From: Siphlonurus alternatus
Taxonomy: Eukaryota > Arthropoda > Insecta > Ephemeroptera > Siphlonuridae
DNA: 64,000 nucleotides
Direction: 5' to 3'
Assembly: GCA_949825025.1 (NCBI GenBank)
Contig: OX463781.1
Location: 44,323,469-44,387,468, forward strand
The notes below the pieces were generated by a model that saw only the letters and a program-made list of their open reading frames with translations, did no database searches and was not told where the DNA came from. Position numbers and translations under genes: made by a program. This document shows, in pieces, positions 49,270 through 60,845 of this stretch (within the stretch, counting starts at the first letter, position 1; every line of letters starts with the position of its first letter).

Positions 49270-49435
49270 TACAATTTAACGGTTGTGTCGAGTCGGTCCT
49301 AAGTCTGAAGAGAGGTGAGGGAGGGCCACCAGGTGTGCACGATGACCTGAGCCAGTCTGGGTCACGTGACTGACTTATGGAGGCATTAGGTACATAACCT
49401 GAATCCTGGTAACCAGTGGCCTCTTTATGTCTTCT
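49270..49435. promoter_or_regulatory. GC-rich island with palindromic GTCACGTGAC
   Basis: GTCACGTGAC lies at 49361-49370, the second perfect copy in this window, only about 0.95 kb from the one at 48412. A 93-aa minus-strand open frame shows no domain. Confidence 0.32.
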
Positions 49436-50037
49436 TGTAAATATTTTTATAAAACTATAATATAAAATAACTTCTTGTATGGATATTTCCATGTTTATTA
49501 CACTCACTGACAAAAATATTTGGACCTTATTAAGTTCACTTCAATGCAATTCAATACTCTGTTAATTCTTTTCCCCAAAATATATAGATTTACCAAACGT
49601 CAATCCTGCCTGATATACTGTACCAATATGAGCTAGGGGAGTCTAGATATTTATGGCAATGTAAACACAGCTTTTTATGACATAATGTCTCAAATCAGAC
49701 ACTGTTAATATTGTCTCAAGGTGCAAATTACCACAATTTCAACGTTACCATGATGACATTATGAGTGTCCTGAATCTTCTGCTGCAATCTGTACAACCAG
49801 TTTGTCAGGTCAGCGTGCTCTGTGGTCATACATTAGCTCGTGAGGCTCCAGACAACGGCTAGCTCATCCATTAGAGCTATACAAAATATGTCTAACATAT
49901 ATACCTCGTTCGTGGCTTGTTGTTAGAAATGAGCTCATTCCTATTTTCATTTTCAGTTTTATCTTGTACAGTATATACATACAATTTCATTCTATTGCAT
50001 TGCAATAGGATTGTATAGATCCTCTGTCAGATACAGA
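49436..50037. other. non-coding DNA
   Basis: Moderate-GC but with no open frame or repeat that I can support. Contains the inverted pair TTCTATTGCA/TGCAATAGGA at 49990-50010. Confidence 0.45.
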
Positions 50038-50039
50038 TA

Positions 50040-50175
50040 CACACTAAATTTTTAGATACTCTAAAAATTGTTTTTGTACATTTATTGACTCTTTTTTTTT
50101 TTAGTACAGAAATGAACTTATACTTGTTAGATGAAGTACTTATGTGCAAAAAGTACGAGCAATAAGTAATAAGGT
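50040..50175. mobile_element. half-copy of the CACACTAAATTTTTAG hairpin MITE
   Basis: Starts TA-CACACTAAATTTTTAGAT exactly like 8183, then has a TTATTGACTC(T)n stretch, AGTACAGAAATGAAC and TTATACTTG matching the inner arm. The opposite terminus is missing. Confidence 0.7.
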
Positions 50176-51639
50176 TCAATATAATATATATAACAATATA
50201 ATATATATAACAATATAACATATTTCATGTACTGACAGCAAGTCCTTACCAGTAAGGTGAAATAATTGTAACTTCAAATCCAAGATCTAACATTTATGTG
50301 TAAATATCTAGATATTAATTACAAATTAAATTATTTTTTAAGCACTGTATCACAAACATAAGATACAATAAAATTACTGTTTTTAATGAGAAACGTTTAT
50401 TTGTTTGGATACTAAAATGCTCAGTAACAATATTTGATTATATAATTATTTTATTATTTGTCATTTTTAGTTCACAATTCAAGGGTAAAAAATAAAAAAT
50501 AATTTAAAAAATTTATTTATTTAAAATTTGAATCGTGATCCTACGATTTAGGAAAAAAAATATAATCGTTTTAATGTTAAAGATACAATTTTTATTATAA
50601 TTAATGCAATCTGGCTTTTAATGTCACTTACACAACCTTATTTATAGGAACGTTACTAATAATATTATATAAAAAAAAATAGTTAATTACTGCTCTGATC
50701 ACCACGACACAAAATTATAATTATGAAGTGAGAAATAAGTCCCCTTTGTTTGTAATATATTTATCACATTACAAAATCCCTTTCAAGAGTTAAATAATTT
50801 ACAAATTAATAATTTAGCACAAATAATAAAATTAATTGTTAGAGCTACAATTGATTTATGGCGTTAGTTCAGAAGGCGTATTTATATGTTGTTAATATTG
50901 ATAGCACCCGACCCTTGACCTTTTTATTTCTTAAACATTAGCTGACCCTCGAGCTATGCTAAATTGTCAGCTCTCACACCTCACCGATTGGTAAGACATT
51001 ATTATTTATGAAGGCATTGTTTTTATTATAATATTTTTGTTGTTTCATCAATCGAAATATTAAACGTTGCTCTTGACTTTTTTCAATGTAGTCAAGTTTA
51101 ATACAAATAGTTTCTTAAACAATAATGATAATATAAGTGAAACTAATAAAAGAATTATGAACTAATTATTATTGATTTACAATTGGATAAATTTAAAATT
51201 GAACCAATTTTAGCAATAATAATAATTAATACTCCAATGTGAATAATTATTTGATATTGAAAATTTTTGTTTCTTATGAATACATTGTATTTTAATAAAT
51301 TAATAATTGAAATTAATTCACTTTTAAAAAGGTATTTTTAGCGTTTAACTATAATATTTAATTTTAAAATTACTTAAATGTTATGAATTTTTATGAGCAT
51401 TAAAAAAGCTAAAAAAATCTTATGACAATAATCTTTTGTTTATTATTACAGATATTGGCAATGTTGTAAACACCACGTATGACTCTATATGTGCAATAAA
51501 TAAATATAAATCTATGGAAATTTTTTGAACAGCAGAAAATATGTCAAACAAAAATGTATAATATATTTTACAATGAATAAAATAAATTACATTATCGCTT
51601 CATTTCATGACACTAATATACAAACAATTGACATCATCA
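50176..51639. other. AT-rich non-coding DNA
   Basis: A 20-bp unit (TATATATAACAATATAA) is repeated about twice at 50183-50220. No gene supported. Confidence 0.5.
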
Positions 51640-51800
51640 TATTCAGTCCTCGCTCTCCATATAGCTTAGACTCTAGAGGGCCGTTCGTAGCTGTAACTAC
51701 CTTACAGGCTGTAAGGTCCGCAGTTGTGCAGATACGTCAGCCACCACCTCCTCCCTCAATTCCGCGAAATTGCAGCGGGAAGATGACGTCATCAAATCAT
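51640..51800. promoter_or_regulatory. GC-richer island with CRE word
   Basis: TGACGTCA at 51784-51791, and a small inverted repeat ACCTTACAGGCTGTAAGGT near 51699-51717. The open frame shows no domain. Confidence 0.3.
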
Positions 51801-52484
51801 TAAATCGAAGTTATGACATAAAATTAATAACTTAAATATTTCATTCAATATGTTGAAAGATTTTATTTTAAATTGCTTCTATCTGAATTTATACAACAAT
51901 AAGAATACAATTTAATATCATATAGTAACATAAATTTACACTTCTTTTTCACCAGAAAACTAATGATTTTCAGTGATTATACAACCTTTTACAGGCAAGA
52001 AATTCATGCATGATTAAATAATAAATATGTAAAATTGTATTTACAATTATTGCAAGTACATTAAATTTATTACATACACGTTACATTTTCATGTTCTTGT
52101 GTTATAAATAGTTTGATCAAATTTATATACCGTTATAAAAAATATAAAATAATTTACCCTGATTACAACGTTATATAATATGATGAATTTATTTCATGCA
52201 TGATATTATTATATAATAAATTGGCACAATGCCTGAAGTTATTTTAAAAACTGTTTATAAGTATGTATAAATAATAATTTACAAATTTATTTCAAGAGTT
52301 TCACTATATAAACACTTTTTAAACATGTCGACTTGAATTCTGTTTTGATATCACAAATGTTATAAATTATAACAAGCGACTGCTTCTGAACTTTAAAATT
52401 GTCATGTTTTCACATACTCAATTCAAACTACTTTAAATAAATGTGGTGATTATTTTATTCACGTCTCTCTCTGTGATGTTACAG

Positions 52485-52540
52485 CTGGATAACAAATCCG
52501 ATCATCCAGTTGCTGCCATCCACGGCTATGTCAATGACAG
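52485..52540 (+). CDS. candidate 56-nt internal exon
   Basis: CTCTCTCTGTGATGTTACAG (a strong pyrimidine-rich acceptor) is followed by 56 nt of GC-richer DNA and the donor GTAAGA. Two frames are open: LDNKSDHPVAAIHGYVND and WITNPIIQLLPSTAMSMT. I recognise neither. The third frame stops at TAA. Spliced directly to the Ly6-like exon (phase 1) it would enter the stopped frame, so the two are not adjacent exons of one transcript unless another exon lies between. Splice-site quality on both sides makes this the second-best exon candidate in the window. Confidence 0.35.
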
Positions 52541-52592
52541 GTAAGACAGAAAAGTGATAATAATCATTGATGCCTTGTTTGAAATTATAGCT

Positions 52593-52743
52593 ACTTCAAA
52601 CACTAACACAGACACTAAATTTTAACATTGATCATCTGATGCAAATGTTTCCTACTTTTGACACTAGCAAGTGTTGGCGCTAGTGTACAATTAAGTTGTC
52701 TAATTTAAAATTAAGTATCTACACTAATTATAGTGTTTGAAGT
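52593..52743. mobile_element. MITE with ACTTCAAACACTAA ends
   Basis: ACTTCAAACACTAA at the left and TATAGTGTTTGAAGT at the right are inverted repeats. The interior also holds ACACTAGCAAGTG / GCGCTAGTGTAC inverted words. TA-type flanks are plausible but not exact. Confidence 0.65.
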
Positions 52744-53149
52744 GTATACACTTTCTCAATGTGATACAGTAATTTTTAGTGTGAAACAGATTATAATATA
52801 CTCTGGAATGGGTAAATCGGAACAATTATTGTAGAAGATATTAATTAATACAATATTTTCCAACGTGAACGCGTCAAATTACATTCACGATTATTGAATA
52901 TTTTATAAATATTGTATCAGCTAGTATATATGCATGTATATTCAATTCAATTCTTTACTTCAAACTTCAAAATATACAGACACGATCATTTGAAGAAGGC
53001 GCTCTGCATGACATGATAAGACACGTTTGAAGTACACATTTAATTATAATTTAATTATAATGAAAATATTACAATTACACTTTTCATGCGATTTAATTAA
53101 AAGGACGAAAAACTCAGTACCAACTTACAGCGATACTGGGCTGGACTAT
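52744..53149. other. AT-rich non-coding DNA
   Basis: Nothing supported. Confidence 0.5.
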
Positions 53150-53265
53150 TAAAAAGTGCGTGTTAATTAGAACTCATTATCTCCGTGTTACGCACGTGTG
53201 TATGTACTGTACCTTCCGTGCGTGCCATGCGTGAGAGGTCCCTCGAGCTGGAGATTCGCTCTAAT
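53150..53265. promoter_or_regulatory. GC-richer patch with CACGTG
   Basis: ACGCACGTGTGTATG (CACGTG at 53193-53198), then CGTGCGTGCCATGCGTG. No open frame. Confidence 0.22.
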
Positions 53266-53297
53266 ACCAACAATTTGTTATTTCATTCAGCAAGAGT

Positions 53298-53450
53298 GGG
53301 GGCGATTCACGAAAGAGTTATCCGTGTTTTTATCCACGTTTAGCTTAACCACGTTTAGCAAGGTGGTTTAACACGTTAAATAGGTAGAGTTTAAACGTGG
53401 TTAAGCTAAACGTGGTTAAAGTCTGGCTAACTGCTTCGTGAATCGCGCCC
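53298..53450. mobile_element. family G snap-back MITE, long subfamily (G2)
   Basis: GGGGGCGATTCACGAAAGAG ... CTGCTTCGTGAATCGCGCCC, with the G2 centre (ACCACGTTTAGCAAGGTGG, TAAACGTGGTTAAGCTAAAC). Nearly its whole length folds back. Confidence 0.88.
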
Positions 53451-54142
53451 TATGTTTCTCTGGATAAACTTGTTGCCACCATCGATCTGCCCATCACATA
53501 ACTCTACCCAACAATCAGATTTGGTAAAAAATTATAAATGAGGGTTCCTTCATATTTTCAATAATGTAATTATTATTAATTTTAATTACTTTTGTGTTTT
53601 GTATGAATTTAAAAATAAAAAAATTATACATATAGTTATATAACTTGTGTATATGTATTTTGTTCTTAATGGAAGCCTTTAGGGAAAATAACTTATTTTG
53701 AATAAAATTCTACAATTTTAATTATTACAATTGAATTAGAATTGGGATTAAAAAATATCCATGCATGTATTTAAATTTCAAACCACGCTGTGATTTCTTC
53801 CTCTTATAGTAAATATTCAACAGGGAGAAAATAAAATTAAAATACAGAAGTTTATATCAATAAACAGTCTTTATGGAAATTATATTTAAATGACTTAATG
53901 AAAGTAGGAATTTAAAATAATATATATTATTCATTCTATAATAACATTATATATTTAATCTATATATAAAAATATAAAAAACATGTATAATTATAATAAT
54001 GAATATATTATAAAATCAATCACTCTCACTTTTTTATGTATTTTTTTTTTAATAATTTCCGACTGCTTGTCAATTATTAATACATGAAATCGTGCTCTCA
54101 CTTCCTTTGCCGCGAGCTCAAGTTTGGAGGGTCTCTCAAAGG
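53451..54142. other. AT-rich non-coding DNA
   Basis: Nothing supported apart from T- and A-rich runs. Confidence 0.5.
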
Positions 54143-54846
54143 GTCCAGATTAGTGCTGTTGAAAATTTTCGGATTTCGGATTTTCGGATATTTTATTATC
54201 CGGATATCCGGATTTTGGAGAAATGGATATCCGGATAGTCGGATTTTCGGATATCCGGATATCCGATTATCCGTTTGAAATTTCGGATATCCGATATCCG
54301 ATCGGAGTTCGGATATCCGAACTCTGATCGGATATTCGGATATCCGAACTTCGATCGGATAACCGGATATCCGAACTCCGATCGGATAATCGGATATCCG
54401 AACTCCGATCGGATAATCGGATATCCGAACTCCGATCGGATAATCGGATATCCGAACTCCGATCGGATAATCGGATATCCGAACTCCGATCGGATTTCAA
54501 ATATCCGAAATTTTGATCGGATATCCGGATATCCGAAAATCCAGTATTTCAAATATTCTACAATCCGAAACCTACAGTCGAATTTCGATCGAATTTCTGA
54601 ATTTCAGCTTTTGCTTTCGGATAATTTGGATGTGAAATTAAGCATGACTGTAATTAGTATAATACTGTAATTCAAATATTTAGTTTTAAATTGTTATGTG
54701 TATTCGCAATTGCACTTTAAATTATGAATAGTACATATACTACAAATAGTACAATACAAATGTACAAATCACAAAATAGAAAATACCACCTTATAAAGAA
54801 TACTATATATAATTATATAGTTATATACTAGATAATCTAGTAATTT

Positions 54847-54879
<33 letters not shown>

Positions 54880-55223
54880 CTGGGCTACGTAGGTATAACT
54901 AGTAAGTATATGTACGTTACTATATTATATACTAACTACCTAACTACGTACATTTTGTACCCTAAATTATAAATTGCCACATAAAGATTATATCGAGTTT
55001 AAAGTTAAAGAGTATAATAATTAATCAATTTAATCTAATCACGGTACTATCTATATTCTATATAAATAATACTTACTATAATGTCATAATATCTATTTAT
55101 CTATACGAGTACGAGGTGAAAGAATTAAACTGCGTGAGGTGAGAAACGAAATTTAAATGCCAGAGAGCTGAACGCTCCAACTCTAACGTCCTTGAAATCG
55201 CGTGATCTACTTGTGAACTCTTG

Positions 55224-55344
55224 AGGCCTGTTCGTAAACCCTGCTCGGTGTACACTTTCTGCACCCAATCGACCTTATGTACATGCGATATAAGGTCGAT
55301 TGGGTGTAGAAAGTGTACACCGAGCAGGGTTTATGAACAGGCCT
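55224..55344. mobile_element. MITE with AGGYCTGTTCGTAAA ends, copy 2, nested in the hAT element
   Basis: Nearly perfect hairpin from AGGCCTGTTCGTAAACCC to GGGTTTATGAACAGGCCT, with inner CCAATCGACCTTAT / ATAAGGTCGATTGG arms. TTG lies on both sides (55221-55223 and 55345-55347). Terminal words match 45399-45527, but the interiors differ. Confidence 0.86.
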
Positions 55345-55680
55345 TTGAACAAGAATGAGAGATAATTTAACAGCCAGGCGCCGGCCGGACGTGCACGGGC
55401 GCGCAGCATTGGTTTCTGGAATTTCGTCCACACTCCACAAAGTCGCAAATATTCTCTCCACATTTCACATCCTGCTGATGCTACTGTTTGCAAGGCTAAA
55501 AATACATTCTGAGTCATTCTGACCGCTGAAAATATTCTGAATATTATTCTGATTGGTTGACTGATATTATTCAGAATGTTATATAGGGTGCTCCACTGCA
55601 GGACTTCAACTAACATTAACGCAAGAAATATTGAAGACAGTGTGGAAAACACGTGCGTCTTCAATCTTCATGTAAAAAAA
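55345..55680 (-). other. GC-richer cargo inside the hAT element
   Basis: The minus strand is open for 129 codons (55275-55664, partly in the MITE), with a moderate-GC core near 55375-55500 (GGCGCCGGCCGGACGTGCAC complement). It has no transposase similarity that I can see. CACGTG lies at 55650-55655. It may be host DNA captured between hAT ends. The coding status is doubtful. Confidence 0.25.
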
Positions 55681-56199
55681 TATCAGTTATATTAACTTAT
55701 GATAACTTAATAACTTATATTTCTTTTACTGTAGTAGAAAAACTGGAAAATTTTCATACTTTTATAGTTTATAATTTGTAATATATTATATAATATCGTA
55801 TATTATATAACATATTTTACAATTATAATTATATTATAAATATAATTCAAAATCAGTTTCGGATATCCGGATATCCGAGAATTCGAAATCAGTTTCGGAT
55901 ATCCGAAAATTCGAAATCAGTTTCGGATATCCGGATATCCGAGAATTCGAAATCAGTTTCGGATATCCGAAAATTCGAAATCGGTTTCGGATATCCGGAT
56001 ATCCGAAAATTCAAAATCAGTTTCGGATATCCGGATATCCGAAATCAGTTTCGGATATCCGGATATCCGAAAATCTGAATATAGTTTCGGATATCCGATT
56101 ATCCGCAAATCCGAAAATTCGGATTTCGGATTTTCGGATATTTTCGAATCCGGATTTCGGATTTTGAAATATCCGGATATCAACAGCACTAGTCCAGAT

Positions 56200-57004
56200 C
56201 TTACCAGTTTTCTCAGCTGAATGCACTCCAAGTTACACCACCGACGTAACATCCATCATCAGACCACTTTCTAGCCATTGTATAACAACACGCGATGACA
56301 ACTACTCATTATGCCAATTGTATTTAACGCTTTAGGCATCAAGATTAGATCAAGTGAATTATTTCATTACTTTCAAGCAACGGAAGTTTATAACAAATCA
56401 AAATTGAATTATAATAAAATCTTATTTTATTAAAATTATTATTATTTAATAAAAAATATTAATTTTTGCGTTAAAATTATAAAAAAAAATGATTAAATTA
56501 AGCATGGTATACATGGTATAATTAATAACACGTCTTTTTTTGTTCAGAAGGAAGTGCTAAAAATTTTACATGGTCATTAACACATTTGCTGATATTTATA
56601 TACTAATTTTCTTTGTTAAATCGAAGGTTACGTTCAAATTTGTTTAAAAACAAATAATACTCTTTTCGTTCGTTTTAATTTTACTTCCGCGAAATATGTA
56701 AATTTTAGTGTAAATATACTTGTTGATAATATTTGTGATTCTTATTATTTCTTATAATACAAGAGGTCACAAAGCCATCAAAACAATATAAAACAGTACG
56801 TAGCATATTGTATGCTTATTTATTTATTTTTCCCATTTTTTCACATAATGAGCTAATAATTATTTGTATTTCCTTGTGTCTAATTAAGTAAATTTTATAT
56901 TATTTTTTCAATATTTGTTCATCTAATTTCTTTTGATTGTGATTACTGCTACATATCATATATCGTATACTAAAAATAAGGGATTCTTACATTATATATA
57001 AACC
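56200..57004. other. AT-rich non-coding DNA
   Basis: Nothing supported. Confidence 0.5.
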
Positions 57005-57265
57005 GAGCAGTGTATTGGTTTGCGGGCACATTGGTTTGCGCCCGCCTCGCATGAGGAAGGTTGCGAGTTCGAATCCCGGTCTAGGGTGAGCTACTTTTTA
57101 CCACTTTTCTGGGGGTCGGATAAGTGCCTCTCATTCGGGAGGTGCACCTTAGGGTGTTCCTGCTATAGGTTTCCATGGTTTCTTGTAGCTAATATGCCTA
57201 ATGGCGTGAAGTTTGAATTAGGCCACGGCCGCTCGTACGAGTTTATTATAAATTATTATAGCAAT
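57005..57265 (+). mobile_element. tRNA-headed SINE with the shared tail, plus strand
   Basis: The head GAGCAGTGTATTGGTTTGCG has a short internal duplication of ATTGGTTTGCG. The B box GAGTTCGAATCCC at 57065-57077 matches the tRNA T-arm consensus. The distal part (AGGTTTCCATGGTTTCTTG, AATATGCCTAATGGCGTGAAG, TAGGCCACGGCCGC) parallels the tail of the 5S-headed SINEs. No acceptor stem closes, so it is not a tRNA gene. The 89-aa open frame is incidental. Confidence 0.72.
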
Positions 57266-57529
57266 ACTGTTGAATGCTTATGCCAATAGTAGAATGTACT
57301 GTAGTAAGCTAACATTGTTAATAAAATAAAAAATATAATATCTGAAGAGCAATTAAGAGCAGTGAGGATCAAAAAGCAATTTATATAAGATATAATATTA
57401 AATAATTTATTCATGTATTAAACATTTCGAAATTAGTACTAATGAAAGCTTATTCTAAGACCAGTAGCCACGACCCAGTGCTATCGAAACTGAGAGCCAC
57501 GAAGATTGATGATGCGCAGACATTTTTTT
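57266..57529. other. AT-rich spacer
   Basis: Nothing supported. Confidence 0.5.
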
Positions 57530-57665
57530 TTTTTTCATGGACGATTAAATCTGGTGATGGCACCACAGCATGATGCACAACGTGCGTGAGGTTAGAGGTC
57601 AACGGACACGCCCCCCTTCATGACCACCTTTGGACACAAACTAACTTGCCATGAACTTTCTTGAC
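57530..57665. promoter_or_regulatory. GC-richer patch
   Basis: A moderate-GC block (GAGGTCAACGG, ACGCCCCCCTTCATGACC) with one AGGTCA half-site and no open frame. Weak evidence for function. Confidence 0.2.
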
Positions 57666-58069
57666 CGTACATGTACCTTAGAACTTGAACATGCTAAGAT
57701 TGATATACAATGTTATTATATAATTTAATTTTATGGTTATTATAGACAATTATGAGAATACGTAATGTACATTAAAATTCTCTCAATCGATATAGAAGAC
57801 TAGAGATATATATATATTATATTGTTTGAAAAATATTTATATACGCCATAGCTATCTGACCAGGATAATTTTTAAGGTAAATAATTATTTACATAATTAT
57901 TTTGTAAATAAATTCAATTAAATTAATATATTTACTGTACAATATAATTTTATTTATAAAAATTCATTGTATAATAATATAATTTGTGTGTTTTTTTACC
58001 CGCTAAGACAAGTAGATAGAAAATTATCAACGATGAACGTAACTTAAAAAAAAAAGGTTATCTAAGAAT

Positions 58070-58310
58070 AGAAGCGCGTATCGTGCCGCGTGCGTTCATC
58101 TTTCTGGACGGCAAGGCTAGTTGGACAGCCTACAGCCACGGGTCTGATGAGCGGCGAGGTGCCACTGCTTATAATTTCCACGCACCCGCTTATCTGATGA
58201 ATCTCTCACAGCAGCTCCAGGCAACAGGCTTAGCGAGGATTAAAATGACGAGTCACATTTTCTGTCCGTCGATGTCGTGTCGAAGATATCGTGATTTCAG
58301 AAACGTTTTA
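58070..58310. promoter_or_regulatory. GC-richer island
   Basis: An 86-aa plus-strand open frame without a recognisable domain runs through this block. An acceptor-like ATCTCTCACAG lies at about 58201-58211, but no good donor follows. GATA-type words (CTTATCTGATG) are present. Confidence 0.25.
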
Positions 58311-59010
58311 TATTTGTTTCTTGTTTACAAAATATATTTGTGAACGCATACAAAATTTATTGAATTGCTGCAATGTATCAAGAAGAAGTTGTTAATAACA
58401 AACTATCAATAAATGTTATGAAATTTTATGGTGAATTTTCTTACTTTATTGAAGTGAATTTAATAAAAAAAAAAAAAAAAATTGATGAAAAATCCTAGAT
58501 TATAAGATTCTTAAATCTCTATACTCAGCTATAAGTTACATTAAAAAAAAAATCCATGATATTTACAAATGCCAACTTTAAATTTAAGAAATATGCCTTC
58601 TTCATTTTTTGTAATACTTGCTGTAGTGGATCTGGATTTTAAATTAATTAAATAGACACTGGATGTTCATTGAGGTTTTTAATTAATTTTAAGGCTATGA
58701 AACAATTAGAAAAAACTATTTTGAAACAAAAATTGTTTGTAATTGTTACTAAATACTAACATTTAATTATCAGTGTGACGAGAGTCTTATATATATAGAG
58801 AGTTCTGAAGTTGAATTTAAAAATAAAATTGCAAAATATTTCATAATAAATTTTCAAATAATATAGTTGGAAGTAAATAATTTATCTAAGCAGGCAGGTT
58901 AATTCATAAATGGAGAGAGAGAAAGAGAGAATATGAAAAATTCACCATAATTTAACCCTAAATTGATTTCATTGATTGAAAGGTGTCCAATAAAGGTACA
59001 AGACTTAAAA
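58311..59010. other. AT-rich non-coding DNA
   Basis: Only A-runs and a short GA-rich stretch at 58913-58930. Confidence 0.5.
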
Positions 59011-59011
59011 A

Positions 59012-59150
59012 GGGGCATTCACAAAGCCCTAAGGCCACATTTAGGGCTCGATAATTTAAAGCCTGATTTTAGGCATGCTTTTTACACTCAAAATTTCTGG
59101 TCTTAAATTATCGAGCCCTAAATGTAGCCTTAAGGCTTTGTGAATGCTCC
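59012..59150. mobile_element. family H snap-back MITE, copy 2
   Basis: GGGGCATTCACAAAGCCCTA ... TAAGGCTTTGTGAATGCTCC, with arms continuing through ATTTAGGGCTCGATAATTTA and its complement. The 7-bp direct repeat TTAAAAA flanks it (59005-59011 and 59151-59157). Confidence 0.86.
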
Positions 59151-59639
59151 TTAAAAATTTTAAAATAGAAAAATTATACATAAAAAAATTTGTTGCAACG
59201 TTTGCGCAAAAATTGCAACGAAATGTGACGAGGTGCTCTTCCTTTCATACAATAGCCTAGAAAGCTCACGATTTAAACTCAATTTTCCTCAAGGTTATCA
59301 AATAAGTGACGTTAACAAACCTTATACATATTATAACATAACGTAAATATTTTGATTAAATATCAACAAAGTCACTGTATACTTATTGGAGTGGAACTAA
59401 TTCTTTTATTAGAACAGATAAAAAAAAAATCTACTATAAGCATATACACCATAATAGCTTATACAGATCAACTATTACATCACACGCTGTCTATTTTACG
59501 ATGATAAAATCATTAAAACACTTTTTATTGACTCACCAGTACAGGTTTGTTCATAAATTTTTTTCCGATTCACTAATGCTTATATACAAGAGTGTTATGA
59601 TTTAAAAGTCTTCATAAGCTTTTATATACTAATGAGCAC

Positions 59640-59800
59640 TATGTTAATCAATGGAGCGTCACAGGTACAAATGTGTGTGGTCGATGTGTGATCAGCTGAT
59701 CTCTCAGCTGATTGCTCCGTCCTCGTTGCAAGCAAGTGTTGCACTCAAACTGCATTCCTTGTCATGTTCTCTCGTGTAGAAATTCGTGTAACTTCAACCT
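59640..59800. promoter_or_regulatory. island with tandem CAGCTGAT E-boxes
   Basis: CAGCTGAT at 59693-59700 and 59705-59712; the first lies in the palindrome GATCAGCTGATC. CAGCTG is a bHLH (Achaete-Scute/Twist class) E-box core. No open frame. Confidence 0.32.
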
Positions 59801-60689
59801 TCAATGAAATACTTCAACTATTTTAATTGAACCCGATGCAAATAAAACGTACACACATGATGGTTTGCGAATAAATTGATGATCATAAAAATGATAACAA
59901 TAACATTATTTATCGTCAAGTACTTGGTATAAGATGTTAATTGCAACTTCATATATAGCAAAATATTTTATAAAGCACTGAAAGAATTGAACATAAAAGA
60001 GCTGAATTAACTTTATATTTGTTTTGAAAAATGTGAATTATAATACAAAATGTCCCATCGTCTCCAATAACTAATTCAATTAATTTACTTCAATGATAAT
60101 ATATTTGTGACATTTCCCTAAAATTTAAAGTACTTTTAGAAATATAATTACAACTTCGACCATATTTATTACAAAAATGTGTAGTAGATTAGTTATTTTC
60201 AGAACTATGCCATAATTTTTAGTGTTTTTATTTGTAAATAATAATTAACTTTGATTCCAGGCCTTTTGACTTAAAATAAATATGGTATTTTAAAAATGAA
60301 CGTAATATATAATAGCTTTAAATTTAAGTTAATAATATTTTATGTTAAAAACTATGTATATACTATATTCATATCGATCAATATAATTATGACACTAAAC
60401 TTGTGCGGCTTGTGCCCTTTAATAATTTGGTTTTAAAAGTTTCGTCAGAGAGCTTATACATTTAATTACAAGCTCTCTGGATTCGTCAACACAGTCAAGT
60501 GTTGCAATCATCGCAGTCTTTATCTTCTTTTGTACCAAATTTATTACACTTATCTTAAATTATGGTGTAATATAATTTTTAAAACATGTAATTTATACTT
60601 TATTTCATACGTCCACTTTTTACATAACAATATATAATTTATTTTACATTATAAAAGTTAAGTAGATGTCAAAATGTTTGTGATAGAAC
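59801..60689. other. AT-rich non-coding DNA
   Basis: A small hairpin (CAGAGAGCTT ... AAGCTCTCTG) at 60447-60479 is the only structure noted. Confidence 0.45.
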
Positions 60690-60845
60690 TTAAATTCCAC
60701 GTTCTCCCAGACATGTTGCGATATTCGAGCCATTCAGCCCTCAGTCAAACGTGTCTACCATTGAAATATCAGCAGTCATGTGATGCGCCAACAATGTTTC
60801 GTGTGTCCATTGTTTTCACGCCCCATTGGGGTTACGTACATTCTA
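60690..60845. promoter_or_regulatory. GC-richer patch
   Basis: A moderate-GC block without an open frame or strong motif. Confidence 0.18.

Larger units (their letters stand above)
54151..56191. mobile_element. 2041-bp non-autonomous hAT element with GGATATCCG arrays and perfect 8-bp TSD
   Basis: Starts TAGTGCTGTTGA and ends CAACAGCACTA, flanked on both sides by GTCCAGAT (54143-54150 and 56192-56199). The 8-bp TSD and TAGNGCTG-type ends identify the hAT superfamily. The left ~400 bp holds GGATATCCG words, including a 27-bp tandem unit (GGATATCCGAACTCCGATCG plus GATAATC) at about 54290-54495. The right ~340 bp (55855-56185) holds a different spacing (TTTCGGATATCCGGATATCC with GAATTCGAAATCAG). 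Between them lie 1.3 kb of unrelated DNA with an A24 run, a nested MITE (55224-55344) and a GC-rich section. No hAT transposase or dimerisation-domain coding is present. Open frames across the arrays (YPNSDRIIG repeats) are artefacts. Confidence 0.93.

Noticed and set aside
54196..54670. Open frames of 77-131 aa with SDIRLSDRSS / YPNSDRIIG repeats
   Set aside because: They read through the 27-bp GGATATCCG array of the hAT element on both strands.
55275..55664. 129-aa minus-strand frame as hAT transposase
   Set aside because: No similarity to hAT dimerisation or zinc-finger motifs, and part of it is a nested MITE.
57005..57085. Genuine tRNA gene
   Set aside because: A good B box, but the acceptor and D arms do not close and a SINE body follows. 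The same reasoning applies to 3369-3433 on the minus strand.
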